Assembly: GCA_023388995.1 (NCBI GenBank)
Contig: JAEWFD010000006.1
Location: 1-64,000, forward strand
Source of the DNA: Bacillota bacterium
GTDB taxonomy: Bacteria; Bacillota_I; Bacilli_A; Erysipelotrichales; Erysipelotrichaceae
Length of the DNA stretch: 64,000 nucleotides
Direction: 5' to 3'
Under the pieces are notes generated by a model. It saw only the letters and a list, made by a program, of their open reading frames with translations, ran no database searches and was not told the origin of the DNA. Below are positions 34,875 through 43,891 of the stretch, one piece after another. Position 1 is the stretch's first letter; each line of letters opens with the position of its first letter. The position numbers were made by a program, and so were the translations under genes.

Positions 34875-35153
34875 CTACTGTTTGGATGCTAGAAATGATT
34901 CAAGTGCTGCTTTGATTTCTACTTTGTCCATAATGTTGCGGACTCCAACCGCAAACGGCACTTGATTTTTCAATTCGTTCATCAAGTCTTCCATAGTAAC
35001 AACCAGATCTCCTTTAAACCCGATCAGAGAATCTAAATTACCATGTTCTGTTTCAATGGGCATCTTTTGTTCATTAATTACTTGATCCACTTTGATCTTC
35101 AACAACATACTGGATCCCATGCCAGCCCGGCAGCATACGAGTGCTTTATACAT
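34875..35153 (-). CDS. PTS EIIB component (SgaB type)
   Basis: A 92-residue phosphocarrier. The active-site cysteine lies in MYKALVCCRAGMGSSMLLK near residue 8, with the phosphate loop RAGMGSS following it. This is the lactose/ascorbate/galactitol-type IIB fold. The ATG at 35153 was chosen with AAAGGAGG upstream; an in-frame TTG precedes it. It lies between EIIA and EIIC and passes phosphate from EIIA to the sugar. Confidence 0.9.
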   Translation of the reverse strand: MYKALVCCRAGMGSSMLLKIKVDQVINEQKMPIETEHGNLDSLIGFKGDLVVTMEDLMNELKNQVPFAVGVRNIMDKVEIKAALESFLASKQ

Positions 35154-35175
35154 CAATCTTCCTCCTTTCTATTGG

Positions 35176-35616
35176 TTATCTTTGCAAGAAATCCATAATT
35201 TCTTGCGGATCAACGGCTGTGTCTAATAACTGATAAAAGGCATCATCTTCCAGCAAATTTGCAAGATCCGCCAATGCTTGCAAATGACTTTCGCTGTCCG
35301 TTGCACACAAGCAGAAAATATATTTGACCGGATCATTCACGGCACTGCCAAACGGAATTGGCGTGTTCAATGTAGCGATCCCGATTGCTGACTGCAATGC
35401 ACCTGCTTCCGGACGAGTATGCGGCAGCGCAACATGCGGTGCCAGCACAAAGTATGGTCCCGCTTCTTCCATATTGCGGATAATGCCATCAATATAGTTC
35501 TGAGTGAGTTTCCCTTGTTCTTTCAACGGCTGTGCTGCTTGGCGAATTGCATCTTCCCAATCAGTTGCTTCAATACGCAGTTTTATTAAGGATTCATCCA
35601 TTAAATGTTTAAGCAT
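35176..35616 (-). CDS. PTS EIIA component (mannitol/fructose/ascorbate type)
   Basis: A 146-residue EIIA_2 phosphocarrier with the active-site histidine in HVALPHTRPEAG near residue 64, plus IPFGSAVNDPVKYIFCLCA and LADLANLLEDDAFYQLL. It is homologous to the C-terminal EIIA domain of the PRD regulator at 29228. The chosen ATG at 35616 follows GGGTGAG. It is the first gene of the operon 35616 to 28496. Confidence 0.9.
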   Translation of the reverse strand: MLKHLMDESLIKLRIEATDWEDAIRQAAQPLKEQGKLTQNYIDGIIRNMEEAGPYFVLAPHVALPHTRPEAGALQSAIGIATLNTPIPFGSAVNDPVKYIFCLCATDSESHLQALADLANLLEDDAFYQLLDTAVDPQEIMDFLQR

Positions 35617-35954
35617 TTTCTCACCCACTTTCTTATCGGGAACAATCCAAAGGGATTCTTCCTTGCAAATTCATCATAAGCCACTGCTTGTACCATTACA
35701 ATGTTCATTCAGTTCATCTTTTGTTTGGAAGGTGAACAAATGTTAAACTGATCACTTTATTTTGGCAGATGCAAAAGATGTCTGTCATAGATAGGATGAT
35801 ACCAAACCGAACAATTATCCTTTATGATTGCACAACTTAAGGCTGATTCTTACGCTTTATAGTTCTATCCTTTTTCAATCAGCAAAAAACTGTATATCAG
35901 AAAAGATAACATGCAGATTGTGACTATGTCGTAAGTAATTTACAGTCTGTCACA
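35617..35954 (-). promoter_or_regulatory. Upstream region of the PTS operon
   Basis: This stretch has no gene. The minus strand contains imperfect dyads such as GGATAATTG...TATCATCC near 35790-35822, and TTGTTCACC near 35730. I see no clean sigma-A pair or CcpA (cre) box. Lack of a consensus promoter fits control by the PRD activator encoded in the operon, but this is inference. Confidence 0.35.
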
Positions 35955-35956
35955 AC

Positions 35957-35988
35957 AAAAAAATCCCGACAATATAAATACTGTCGGA
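35957..35988 (-). terminator. Terminator downstream of the transglutaminase-like gene
   Basis: On the minus strand CCGACA and TGTCGG arms enclose a ten-base AT loop, followed by GATTTTTTTG. It lies about 85 bases beyond the stop at 36073. Confidence 0.7.
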
Positions 35989-36072
35989 AATCTTGTAAGA
36001 TCACAAGAAAAATAGTGGCGGAAATTATCCTTGCCCGAATGTAAAGGGATCTATATTATCCAGCAAAAAGGA

Positions 36073-36789
36073 TCAGTTTACTGGTGAAGTCTTTGTACAG
36101 CGAATAGCCTTGACATTGCTATTCATCACTTTGCGTCCAATCGTTTGAAACAGCCATTTTTTAAATGGCGGCAGCTGCTGCTGATGCTTTTGAAAAAATT
36201 CATCAGGCGCATCAAAGATGCCGAAATCATGATTGATTCCCTCTTTTTGGATATACGTATCATTGCCATTCCAGTCTATTTGCGGGTGCTGAAAGTTATC
36301 TGTAGCTACACCATAGCCGCAAAAATTGGTTTTCACATTCCTGAACTTTTGCTGCAATTGTTTTAAGTAGGGCCGATCTAAAATAAAACCTTCCAGATTG
36401 TACCAGTTTCCGTCATATTGAACCTCCACCCAGCTATGCACAATACTCCTCGGTGCCAGCAAATAGATCAAACCTGTCATAGCTCCTTTTTGCAGTTTTT
36501 TATCGATGGTAAAGCCATGCAAGCGGCATGGAATTCCTGCCGCACGCAAAAGCGCCATCAATAATGTGCCTTTCGTATTGCATTGTCCATACCCATCTCG
36601 TAACACAGCAGAAGCAGACAAAGTATCGTCTATGTTATATCCAAAAGCAATCTCATCACGTACAAAGTCATAAATGCTTTTGATTCTCTGGAACTCATCT
36701 TTTTGCATCCATCCTTTTTCTGCAAGCAAAGCATGGATGGATTCCTTGCGGAAGTCCAGCATCCCTGTTTCTTGTAAATATTGATTCAT
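36073..36789 (-). CDS. Transglutaminase-like cysteine protease-fold protein
   Basis: A 238-residue protein with the transglutaminase core: the Cys in LRDGYGQCNTKGTLLMALLR (near residue 70), the His in IVHSWVEVQYDG (near 119) and an acidic residue after NWYNLEGFILD. The N-terminal MNQYLQETGMLDFRKESI leads into helices with no signal peptide, so the protein is cytoplasmic. Such domains are proteases, amidases or cross-linkers. The triad is intact, so activity is likely but the substrate unknown. It is 46 bases below the AraC-type gene and may be co-transcribed. Confidence 0.85.
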   Translation of the reverse strand: MNQYLQETGMLDFRKESIHALLAEKGWMQKDEFQRIKSIYDFVRDEIAFGYNIDDTLSASAVLRDGYGQCNTKGTLLMALLRAAGIPCRLHGFTIDKKLQKGAMTGLIYLLAPRSIVHSWVEVQYDGNWYNLEGFILDRPYLKQLQQKFRNVKTNFCGYGVATDNFQHPQIDWNGNDTYIQKEGINHDFGIFDAPDEFFQKHQQQLPPFKKWLFQTIGRKVMNSNVKAIRCTKTSPVN

Positions 36790-36835
36790 CTTCTTATCAA
36801 CCCTTTCAGTTGATTACACTTTACCAAAGCTCACT

Positions 36836-37582
36836 TTAGATTACTTTCAAAAACTCGCTATCTTTTCTGATATCGGTTGAAGACATTCCAGTCATAAGCT
36901 TATTGGTATATGCAAGATGCGATGGACTGTCAAATCCGACTTGCAATGCTGCTTCTGTAATCGTTGCTCCTTGGAAGATGATGTCATATGCTGTTTGCAG
37001 TTTGTGCAGTACAATATAGCTTTTCAATGGCACACCGATTTCATTCTTAAACAAATGCGCCAGGCGGCTTTTGGAAAGATGTACCGCTTTTGCGAGATAT
37101 TCAACTTGATGATGCTCCTCATCATGAAAACAGGTGTCAAGCAATCCTAAAACAGATATGATCCGCACATCCAATTCCGGCAATGCCGCACAAGGAAAAG
37201 GGATCGTTTGGTAAAAACGGAAAATTGCTTCCTGATCTTCCTGCTTGATGGCATGTTGCAAAGCTTGCTGCAACTGGATCGCTTGGTTAGCCGGAAACGC
37301 ATAAAATGATTGATCTTGGAGAAAGCAACGCAGATTCCTGCCTAGCGTGGTAGTCGGATCAATCAGCATCGTAAGATATACATCTTTTTCTGCATGACAT
37401 TGATGAACTGTATCCATATTGACAAGCAGCGCATGACAGTTTAAGCGCTGGCCGTCTACAACTATATTTAGTGGTTCCTGACTGCTGATAAACAGCTGGA
37501 ACAACCAATGTTTATGCCTTCCCGCATCAATTTGGCCGCTTACAGCCATATAATTCTTATCCAGCTTTATCAAGTAATTCAT
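36836..37582 (-). CDS. AraC-family transcriptional regulator
   Basis: A 248-residue regulator with an N-terminal cupin-like sensing half and a C-terminal double HTH. The HTH half is visible as KAVHLSKSRLAHLFKNEIGV and then GATITEAALQVGFDSPSHLAY, with TGMSSTDIR at the end. The cupin half includes RHKHWLFQLFISSQEPLN and TVHQCHAEKDVYLTML. The ATG at 37582 follows GGGTGATCAGA; an upstream in-frame start has no ribosome site. A target is not evident; the downstream transglutaminase gene is the closest candidate. Confidence 0.9.
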   Translation of the reverse strand: MNYLIKLDKNYMAVSGQIDAGRHKHWLFQLFISSQEPLNIVVDGQRLNCHALLVNMDTVHQCHAEKDVYLTMLIDPTTTLGRNLRCFLQDQSFYAFPANQAIQLQQALQHAIKQEDQEAIFRFYQTIPFPCAALPELDVRIISVLGLLDTCFHDEEHHQVEYLAKAVHLSKSRLAHLFKNEIGVPLKSYIVLHKLQTAYDIIFQGATITEAALQVGFDSPSHLAYTNKLMTGMSSTDIRKDSEFLKVI

Positions 37583-37903
37583 TCTGATCACCCACTTTCT
37601 GCATTGATGCCATATAATATCATTTAGAAAATATGCATCCCTTAATTCTCGGCCCGTATTGCATTTCAGTATACCATTCCTAGTCTGCCAAAAACAGTAT
37701 TTACTGAAAAGCACATATGATGATCAATTAGAATTGCAGGTAAAAGCAGGATATAATTAGCCTGTCATAGCAGCACAAGTACCGTATTATACCGACGTGC
37801 AAGCTGTCTAAATATGCCCAAGTAATTAATTCTCTTATCTAAATTTCTTTTTGCGAATACACAAAAAAACAGAAAATCAGCGATTGACTTTCTGCAATAT
37901 AAT

Positions 37904-38275
37904 TTAATCTAACGATTCTAAACTTCCTAATTTTTTTATCGCTTCTTCTTCTGAAGATACAAAGAAAATTTGCTTCCCGCGATTGCTTTCCCATATAAAA
38001 TCTCGCAACGCCTTGCTGCTGTAGCTTGCGAAATCACCCACGATGGCAAGCCGCATATGGTAGTTCACAACCTTCTGCAAAACTTCTCCGGCAAGTTTTG
38101 TACTTAACACAAAAAACGTTTCTATGACTGCACCTTTGTTTAATACAATGGATCGACATCCTGTTTCATACTGGATTGTCATCATGAAATCCAGTGCACT
38201 CTGACCGTCCACAATACAGACATCATCACTATGTACAACAGCAATACCTTGTTCATCCAATTTTCTTACATTCAT
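37904..38275 (-). CDS. DUF4180 protein
   Basis: A 123-residue protein of the DUF4180 family (function unknown). It has the typical layout: an N-terminal strand GIAVVHSDDVCIVDGQSALD, then SIVLNKGAVIETFFVLSTKL and a C-terminal FVSSEEEAIKKL, resembling a small flavodoxin-like or STAS-like alpha/beta fold. ATG 38275 has AAAGGAATAG upstream. An earlier in-frame ATG at 38314, which overlaps the stop of the acetyltransferase gene, also has a decent site (GAAGGTG) and would add 13 residues. It is co-transcribed with the upstream GNAT gene. The stretch 37583-37903 contains no gene. Confidence 0.75.
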   Translation of the reverse strand: MNVRKLDEQGIAVVHSDDVCIVDGQSALDFMMTIQYETGCRSIVLNKGAVIETFFVLSTKLAGEVLQKVVNYHMRLAIVGDFASYSSKALRDFIWESNRGKQIFFVSSEEEAIKKLGSLESLD

Positions 38276-38313
38276 AGTTTCTATTCCTTTCCATACTAAG
38301 TTAGCAAATAACA

Positions 38314-38841
38314 TTACAACACCTTCTCATATAAGTGGAAATAATGCAGTCCATATTTGCCTAGTCCTAAATCGACAGTATCTATATATTGAAAGCCATA
38401 TTTTTTATACAAGCTGATTGCAGGCACATTTTTTTCGTACACATCCAGGCGAATTGCTTTTGCCTGTTGGTCTGTACAATGACTGATTGCAAAATCCATG
38501 ATCGCTTTGCCGACACCGTTTTTTAAATAAGCAGGATGAACAACAAATGTATGAACTACAAAAACATTGGAGTACTCGGCATCAACCAACCAATCAACCC
38601 CATGATAGGCTGGTTCGGGAGTGTGGTTTAATATCACAGAGCCAACGATTTCATCTGCTATTTTTGCTACATAAAGAGTATTGCCTGCAATACCCTTTTG
38701 TGCATCTTCGCGCGTTGGATAAACCCCTTTTATCCAGCCGGGATAATTCACATGGCTTTCCAGAAAATCATTCAAATCATCATAAAGCTGCGCAAGCTGA
38801 TCAATATCATATAATGTTCCTTGTTCAATGACTATATTCAT
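38314..38841 (-). CDS. GNAT-family N-acetyltransferase
   Basis: A 175-residue acetyltransferase. Motif A is visible as VFVVHTFVVHPAYLKNGVGK followed by AIMDFAISHC. The beta-6/7 region NVPAISLYKKYGFQYIDT is standard. N-terminal DIDQLAQLYDDLNDFLE is the substrate-side helix. The gene is directly above DUF4180 and shares a transcript. The substrate is unknown; the longer N-terminus suggests a small-molecule amine rather than a protein target, but this is not certain. Confidence 0.88.
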   Translation of the reverse strand: MNIVIEQGTLYDIDQLAQLYDDLNDFLESHVNYPGWIKGVYPTREDAQKGIAGNTLYVAKIADEIVGSVILNHTPEPAYHGVDWLVDAEYSNVFVVHTFVVHPAYLKNGVGKAIMDFAISHCTDQQAKAIRLDVYEKNVPAISLYKKYGFQYIDTVDLGLGKYGLHYFHLYEKVL

Positions 38842-38921
38842 ATATCCTACCCCATCTCAACATAATATGCTGCTATTTAGATTGAAACTACGCCTTTCGA
38901 AAGTTTCACCTGCTTGATTCT

Positions 38922-39335
38922 TTATTTCTCGGTTTGCTCGGTCATCAATTCCCATCGCATGCCAAATTTATCAATTAATGAAACAAAACATGAACTATAT
39001 GTGGTACTCTTCATTGGCTCTATAATGACACCTCCAGCTGCCACCTTTTCATATGCTGCTTTAACCTCATCCGCTGTTTCAAAGGTTAATACCAAGGATA
39101 CAAGATTGCCTGTTGGATTAGTATCAGATGTATCAGACATCATAATGCGTTGTTCCCCGATTATCAACTCTGCATGATAAACAAGATCCTGATCGGCATT
39201 AGATTGCCCATCTTCCGGGTTGGCGTCAGAATTGCATAAAAGCAATTTGACTTCTGCCCCAAACGCTGTTCTATAAAATTCGATTGCCTGTTTGCAATTT
39301 CCGTGAAAGTGAAAGTTTGGCGTTACAAAAATCAT
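38922..39335 (-). CDS. VOC-family (PhnB-like glyoxalase fold) protein
   Basis: A 137-residue VOC protein of the PhnB-like group. FVTPNFHFHGNCKQAIEFYR near the N-terminus, GEQRIMMSDTSDTNP in the middle, and FVSLIDKFGMRWELM at the C-terminus are diagnostic of this subfamily. VOC proteins bind metals or small molecules (for example glyoxalase or antibiotic-binding types); PhnB-like members have no assigned reaction. It is a single gene next to a tRNA. ATG 39335 has GGAGACTGGAC upstream. Confidence 0.85.
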   Translation of the reverse strand: MIFVTPNFHFHGNCKQAIEFYRTAFGAEVKLLLCNSDANPEDGQSNADQDLVYHAELIIGEQRIMMSDTSDTNPTGNLVSLVLTFETADEVKAAYEKVAAGGVIIEPMKSTTYSSCFVSLIDKFGMRWELMTEQTEK

Positions 39336-39418
39336 GTCCAGTCTCCTTTAATATTCTGTATTTTCATTCTAGCGGCAAAAAGAAAAGAAGTCAATCTATG
39401 CTTCTTTGTTTCAAGTTA

Positions 39419-39493
39419 TGGCGCCTCCAGCAGGAATCGAACCTGCAACGGTCCCTTAGGAGGGGACTGTTATATCCATTTAACTATGAAGGC
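39419..39493 (-). tRNA. tRNA-Arg (anticodon CCT)
   Basis: A 75-base tRNA with CCA encoded. Acceptor stem GCCTTCA/TGGAGGC, anticodon stem GTCCC/GGGAC with loop CTCCTAA giving CCT, and a T-loop GGTTCGATTCC. It reads AGG codons. Confidence 0.95.
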
Positions 39494-39598
39494 TTGTGAC
39501 CCTTAGTGCTATCCTATTATACATTACCAGTTCAAGCAAGGGAAGTCTATTTTTGCTCTTTGGCTGGATACAATAAGCATGCTCAAAGCAACCTTCAT

Positions 39599-39979
39599 CT
39601 ATTTATCACACTCGTCTTTTTTCTTGAGTGCTGCAATTTCTGCTTTCATGACTTCAATTGCTTCTAAAATCAAATTCAATTGGTCCGAATTATCGCTATC
39701 CTGATCATCCTTACTGTTATTGCTATTTTTACTATCTTTATCTGTATTTTTTTGTTCATCGTCATCTGATGGCTGTTTAGAATCGGCTGCTGCCTGCATT
39801 CGATTTTCAATCAATGCTCGCTGCGCCACTACTGTCTCTATATATTGACCCACCAACATAATCCAGTTTCCGATCGAATTCAATTCATCAACCGTAAAAT
39901 CACCAATTAATGCAATCCCGACTACCACAGCACTCAAACTGAATAGATTCGGATCAATATTAGGCGGAAATGATCTCAT
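39599..39979 (-). CDS. Conserved hypothetical protein with charged low-complexity tail
   Basis: A 126-residue protein. The N-terminal FPPNIDPNLFSLSAVVVGIA and IGDFTVDELNSIGNWIMLVG form one hydrophobic segment and a helix. This resembles a small conserved protein of clostridia-like bacteria of unknown function. The middle (about 65-100) is a low-complexity, highly acidic and Asn/Asp/Lys/Ser-rich segment, and the end is a predicted short coiled coil (ILEAIEVMKAEIAAL). It may sit at the membrane. Function is unknown. AGGAAGATT lies before the ATG. Confidence 0.7.
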   Translation of the reverse strand: MRSFPPNIDPNLFSLSAVVVGIALIGDFTVDELNSIGNWIMLVGQYIETVVAQRALIENRMQAAADSKQPSDDDEQKNTDKDSKNSNNSKDDQDSDNSDQLNLILEAIEVMKAEIAALKKKDECDK

Positions 39980-40232
39980 AATCTTCCTCCATCCATTGCT
40001 TCATTGTATTCATTTGCTATTCTGTTTCATTACAGATTCACTGCGTTCCCTTCTGACGATATTGCAATAATGATAGTATAACAACAATCTTATTTCTTTT
40101 TTTCCCTGCTTTATGGTCTCTGTAAGCGGAAACAAAGCAATGACAATGCTACTTTAATTGTTCAAAAAAAACATTTTTATTGCTTTATTGGGTAAAATAA
40201 TCTAAAATTAACGGGTTAAAGGTGGTAGCAAG

Positions 40233-42053
40233 ATGAATGAATTCCAAAAGATTATTAACATAGCCGTGATTGCCCACGTTGATGCAGGTAAAAGTACTCT
40301 GGTAGATGCTTTGCTGAATCAAAGTGGTACATTCAAACATACCGGCGAACAGATTATGGATAGCAATGCTCTTGAAAAAGAAAGAGGCATTACAATATAC
40401 TCAAAAAACTGCTCGATTCAATATAAAGACTACAAGATTAACATCGTAGATACTCCGGGACATGCGGATTTCTCCAGTGAAGTGGAACGTATTATCCGGA
40501 CTGTCGACACTGTTATTTTGCTAGTTGATTCCAGTGAAGGCCCAATGCCGCAAACACGATTTGTGCTTCAGAAATCATTGGAAATTGGTCTTCGCCCAAT
40601 TCTGCTGATTAATAAAATTGATAAGCGGGATCAACGAGCAGCAGAAGTTGTTGATGAAGTATATGAATTATTTTTAGATTTGAATGCCAATGATGAGCAA
40701 TTAGACTTTCCGATTCTTTACGGAATTGCCAAGCAAGGAATCGCAAAGCGCTCGGTTGATGAAGAATCAACCAGTTTGGAACCATTGTTTGAAACCATCT
40801 TGAGTCACTCACAACCATATCCTGATTATACCAATGAACCATTGCAATTGCAGATCAGTGCTCTTGCATATGATGAATATTTGGGAAGAATCGGAATCGG
40901 CCGTATCTATAAAGGTAAAATCAAAGCAGCACAAGCGGTCAGTATCGCCAAGAACCATGGCTCAGTAGAAAAACAAAGTATCAACCAACTGTTCTGCTAT
41001 CATGGTCTTGTTCGTACACAAACCCCTTATGCTCAATGCGGTGATATCGTACTGGTATCAGGCATCGATCATATTTCGATTGGAGATACCATCTGCGAAC
41101 GCGATACCGTGCTGCCGCTGCCTCCTATTACGATTGAGGAACCAACACTGACAATGAACTTTATGGTTAACACTTCCCCCTTTGCCGGGCAAAGCGGGAA
41201 ATATGTAACATCGCGCAATATTCGGGAACGTCTGGAACGGGAGCTGGAAGTAAATGTTGGTCTCCGTGTAGAAGACACAGAGTCCGCTGATTGCTTCAAA
41301 GTATCAGGACGCGGTGAATTGCACTTGTCTATCTTACTGGAAAACATGCGTCGTGAGGGCTATGAAATTGCAGTCAGCAAGCCGGAAGTAATCATGCACT
41401 ATGAAGATGAGAAACTGATGGAACCTGTTGAAACAGTTATTATCAATGCCCCTAAGGAGTATTCCGGTTCTTGCATTTCCAAACTGAATTTGCGCAAGGG
41501 TATTATGAAGAATATGGACGAAGAAAATGACTTTGTTCATTTGGAATATGTTGTGCCAACCCGTGGATTGATCGGGTACCGCAGTGAATTTATCAATGAT
41601 ACGCACGGCGAAGGAACCTTCATCCGGCATTTCTCTCATTATGAGCCATATAAAGGTGATATTCCGCTGCGCGATAATGGTGTTCTGACTTCCATGGATA
41701 ACGGAACAGCGATGACATACTCTTTGTTCTACCTTCAGGAAAGAGGAACTTTGTTTATTACGCCGCAAACTAAAGTATATGAAGGCATGATCGTTGGCAT
41801 GAATAACCGTGGTGAAGATATGGATGTGAATCCAACAAAGAATAAAAAAGGAACAGCAATCCGTTCTGCCGGAAAAGATGAAGCAATGATTTTGACACCT
41901 GCTAAAATCATGTCATTGGAAGAGTCCTTGGAGTTTATTGACGAAGATGAGTTGGTAGAATTAACACCTACCGATATCCGGATCCGCAAGAAATATCTGA
42001 CAGCAATTGAGCGTAAAGCCAATCAGCGTAAAAATCGCATCAAAGAATCCTAA
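40233..42053 (+). CDS. typA: TypA/BipA translational GTPase
   Basis: A 606-residue ribosome-associated GTPase active under stress and in 50S assembly. G motifs are complete: AHVDAGKSTLVDALL (G1), ERGITIYSKN (G2), VDTPGHADFSSEVER (G3), NKIDKRDQRA (G4). The EF-G-like domains 3 and 5 and the TypA-specific C-terminal (YEGMIVGMNNRGEDMDVNPT) follow. Length matches the family. The ATG at 40233 has AAAGGTGG upstream. It stands as a single gene with its own terminator. Confidence 0.96.
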   Translation: MNEFQKIINIAVIAHVDAGKSTLVDALLNQSGTFKHTGEQIMDSNALEKERGITIYSKNCSIQYKDYKINIVDTPGHADFSSEVERIIRTVDTVILLVDSSEGPMPQTRFVLQKSLEIGLRPILLINKIDKRDQRAAEVVDEVYELFLDLNANDEQLDFPILYGIAKQGIAKRSVDEESTSLEPLFETILSHSQPYPDYTNEPLQLQISALAYDEYLGRIGIGRIYKGKIKAAQAVSIAKNHGSVEKQSINQLFCYHGLVRTQTPYAQCGDIVLVSGIDHISIGDTICERDTVLPLPPITIEEPTLTMNFMVNTSPFAGQSGKYVTSRNIRERLERELEVNVGLRVEDTESADCFKVSGRGELHLSILLENMRREGYEIAVSKPEVIMHYEDEKLMEPVETVIINAPKEYSGSCISKLNLRKGIMKNMDEENDFVHLEYVVPTRGLIGYRSEFINDTHGEGTFIRHFSHYEPYKGDIPLRDNGVLTSMDNGTAMTYSLFYLQERGTLFITPQTKVYEGMIVGMNNRGEDMDVNPTKNKKGTAIRSAGKDEAMILTPAKIMSLEESLEFIDEDELVELTPTDIRIRKKYLTAIERKANQRKNRIKES

Positions 42054-42065
42054 TTATTAAAGAAC

Positions 42066-42096
42066 AAAGAGCGGCATTCATTTCCGCTCTTTTTAT
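42066..42096. terminator. Bidirectional terminator between typA and the phosphoesterase gene
   Basis: AAAGAGCGG and CCGCTCTTT arms with a nine-base loop and T runs on both sides. typA and the minus-strand gene at 42093 converge here. Confidence 0.85.
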
Positions 42097-42950
42097 TTGA
42101 TTCCTTTGGTTATTCTTCTATTCCAGATTTGCATCGCTTTGGCAAAGGATTCATCGTCAATGCCTTTGGTATTCCCCACAGTCACTTCGATGCCTGCTGT
42201 TTCATATGCTAATTTTAAAAAATCAAATGTCACATCGGTATTGCTTTGCAGCGATGTAAGGAATAACTCACTCCAAATTCCAACAGCATCCAAATAATGC
42301 TGCTTATTCGTCAGCAATTGTTCTTTGATGTGTTCCCATTCATAAGGAATGATTCTCTGCTCATAGGAATAGAAACCTTTTTCAATTTTTAAAATACCAT
42401 AGCTGAATCCATTGCACCGCATAGGCAAGCCAACGGAGCCTGGGTTCACAAACAAGCGTCCTTGGATCCTATGTTCATAAGGAATATGGATATGGCCACC
42501 AACATATACATCACAATCATACTCACGAAGCAAGCGCTCTGCCGTTTCCGCATCTCTAATCGGATGAAAAACCTTGCGGGTAATTTCAGGCAAGCCATGA
42601 TATACCAATACCTTAACACCCTCTGCAATGATTTTTTGCATCATCGGCAAGGTCGCCAGATACGCAAGATTATCTTTCTTCAAACGCTGATACGTATATT
42701 CATGTCCCTTGAATTGCAGTGGCGAAATCTTTGCAGCATCAAAGGCCAGCATATAATCTTCTTTATTACCCCGCAATACAACGCTCCCCAACTGACGGAC
42801 ACAGTTTAGAACAGAATTCACATTGGGCCCATCCGTAATATAATCACCAAGAAAATAATATTGATCTATTTGCCGTTGCTTGCAATCTTCCAAAACAGCT
42901 TGCAGCGCAGCTCCATTTCCATGGATATCCGATAATAGCGCAATGTTCAT
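42093..42950 (-). CDS. Calcineurin-like metallophosphoesterase (YfcE/MJ0936 type)
   Basis: A 285-residue protein. The metal-binding motifs are ALLSDIHGNGAAL (D-x-H), YFLGDYITDGPN (G-D), LRGNKEDYM (G-N-x-E/D in place of G-N-H), YHGLPE (H) and YVGGHIHIPYEH (G-H-x-H). These define a phosphodiesterase of the YfcE-like branch. The C-terminal 100 residues extend beyond the core domain, with DAVGIWSELFLTSLQ and similar helices, and could dictate substrate. The gene is single and lies 54 bases upstream of spo0A on the same strand. Confidence 0.88.
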   Translation of the reverse strand: MNIALLSDIHGNGAALQAVLEDCKQRQIDQYYFLGDYITDGPNVNSVLNCVRQLGSVVLRGNKEDYMLAFDAAKISPLQFKGHEYTYQRLKKDNLAYLATLPMMQKIIAEGVKVLVYHGLPEITRKVFHPIRDAETAERLLREYDCDVYVGGHIHIPYEHRIQGRLFVNPGSVGLPMRCNGFSYGILKIEKGFYSYEQRIIPYEWEHIKEQLLTNKQHYLDAVGIWSELFLTSLQSNTDVTFDFLKLAYETAGIEVTVGNTKGIDDESFAKAMQIWNRRITKGIK

Positions 42951-43004
42951 GCTCCCAACTCCCTTTGGCGTTTATTATACCAAATTTCAGCGGGAAATTC
43001 TTAC

Positions 43005-43766
43005 CTAATGCAAATACGGTCTTTCCGCATGCAAGCGCAGGCGGTCTGCCAGCATTGCAATAAATTCAGAGTTTGTTGGTTTTGCCTTTGATGCACTGAT
43101 GGTATATCCAAACAGCTGATTTAAGGTTCGCGCATCGCCTCTGCTCCAGGCAACCTCAATCGCATGCCGCATGGAACGTTCCACTCTGCTGGCTGTAGTG
43201 TTATGACTTTTCGCAATATGCGGATACAATACTTTGGTAATTTGATTTAAATATTCCATATCATGATAGCTTTCACAAATAGCGGTACGTAAATATTGAT
43301 ATCCATTGATATTTGCCGGAACTCCGATTTCATGTAGCAAAGTTGTTACCTTATGCTCAATTAAGCCATGGTAGACGGATTCATTTTCCTGTCGCACCGT
43401 AGATTGTTTGGATGTTTCGAATACTTCTTCAATACGATCTTGCAGCTGCTGTGCTGAAAATGGCTTCACCATAAAATAATCAACTTTATATTTCGCCAAA
43501 TTGCGGATTACCACTTCATTGACAATAGATGAAACCAGCAGCACTTTCGGCTTTTTGTTTCCCAATCGCTTCAATACATCGAATGCATCCGCACTTGGCA
43601 TCATGACTTCCATAATCGCAAGGTCTACTGCTTGTTCCTGCAGACATTGCAATGCTTGATTGCCATTCTCCACACATGGCAATATTTGAAATTTACTGCT
43701 GCCAAAGTCTTTTATTTTGTCATACAACTCTAAAAACGGATCTGCAATCATAATATTCTTTTTCAT
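43005..43766 (-). CDS. spo0A: Spo0A with degenerate receiver domain and canonical DNA-binding domain
   Basis: A 253-residue protein. Residues 145-253 are a textbook Spo0A output domain: LLHEIGVPANINGYQYLRTA, TASRVERSMRHAIEVAWSRG and KAKPTNSEFIAMLADRLRLH. The receiver (1-115) is degenerate. The phospho-acceptor position has Glu53 (AIMEVMMPSADAF) instead of Asp, and the acidic pair is reduced to a single Asp9 followed by Pro (MIADPF). Lys101 (MVKP) is retained. Such a protein cannot be phosphorylated in the standard way; Glu may mimic the active state. A divergent paralogue starts 184 bases away on the other strand. Confident as Spo0A by the output domain. Confidence 0.93.
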   Translation of the reverse strand: MKKNIMIADPFLELYDKIKDFGSSKFQILPCVENGNQALQCLQEQAVDLAIMEVMMPSADAFDVLKRLGNKKPKVLLVSSIVNEVVIRNLAKYKVDYFMVKPFSAQQLQDRIEEVFETSKQSTVRQENESVYHGLIEHKVTTLLHEIGVPANINGYQYLRTAICESYHDMEYLNQITKVLYPHIAKSHNTTASRVERSMRHAIEVAWSRGDARTLNQLFGYTISASKAKPTNSEFIAMLADRLRLHAERPYLH

Positions 43767-43870
43767 ACACTGCCTCTCTTATTTCTTGTTCGCTTAGTAT
43801 AGCACGTAACCCTTTTCAAAACGAGAAGTAAACGGAAATGTTCGAATCAAAGCAACCAAACAAGAAATTA

Positions 43871-43877
43871 TTCGACT
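43871..43877 (-). promoter_or_regulatory. Near-consensus Spo0A box between the two spo0A genes
   Basis: AGTCGAA on the minus strand matches six of seven positions of the Spo0A box TGTCGAA. It lies just upstream of the -35 element of the second gene. TGTTCGAA, with a related core, occurs nearby around 43842. This suggests autoregulation or cross-regulation. Confidence 0.45.
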
Positions 43878-43891
43878 TTATACGAAATAAC

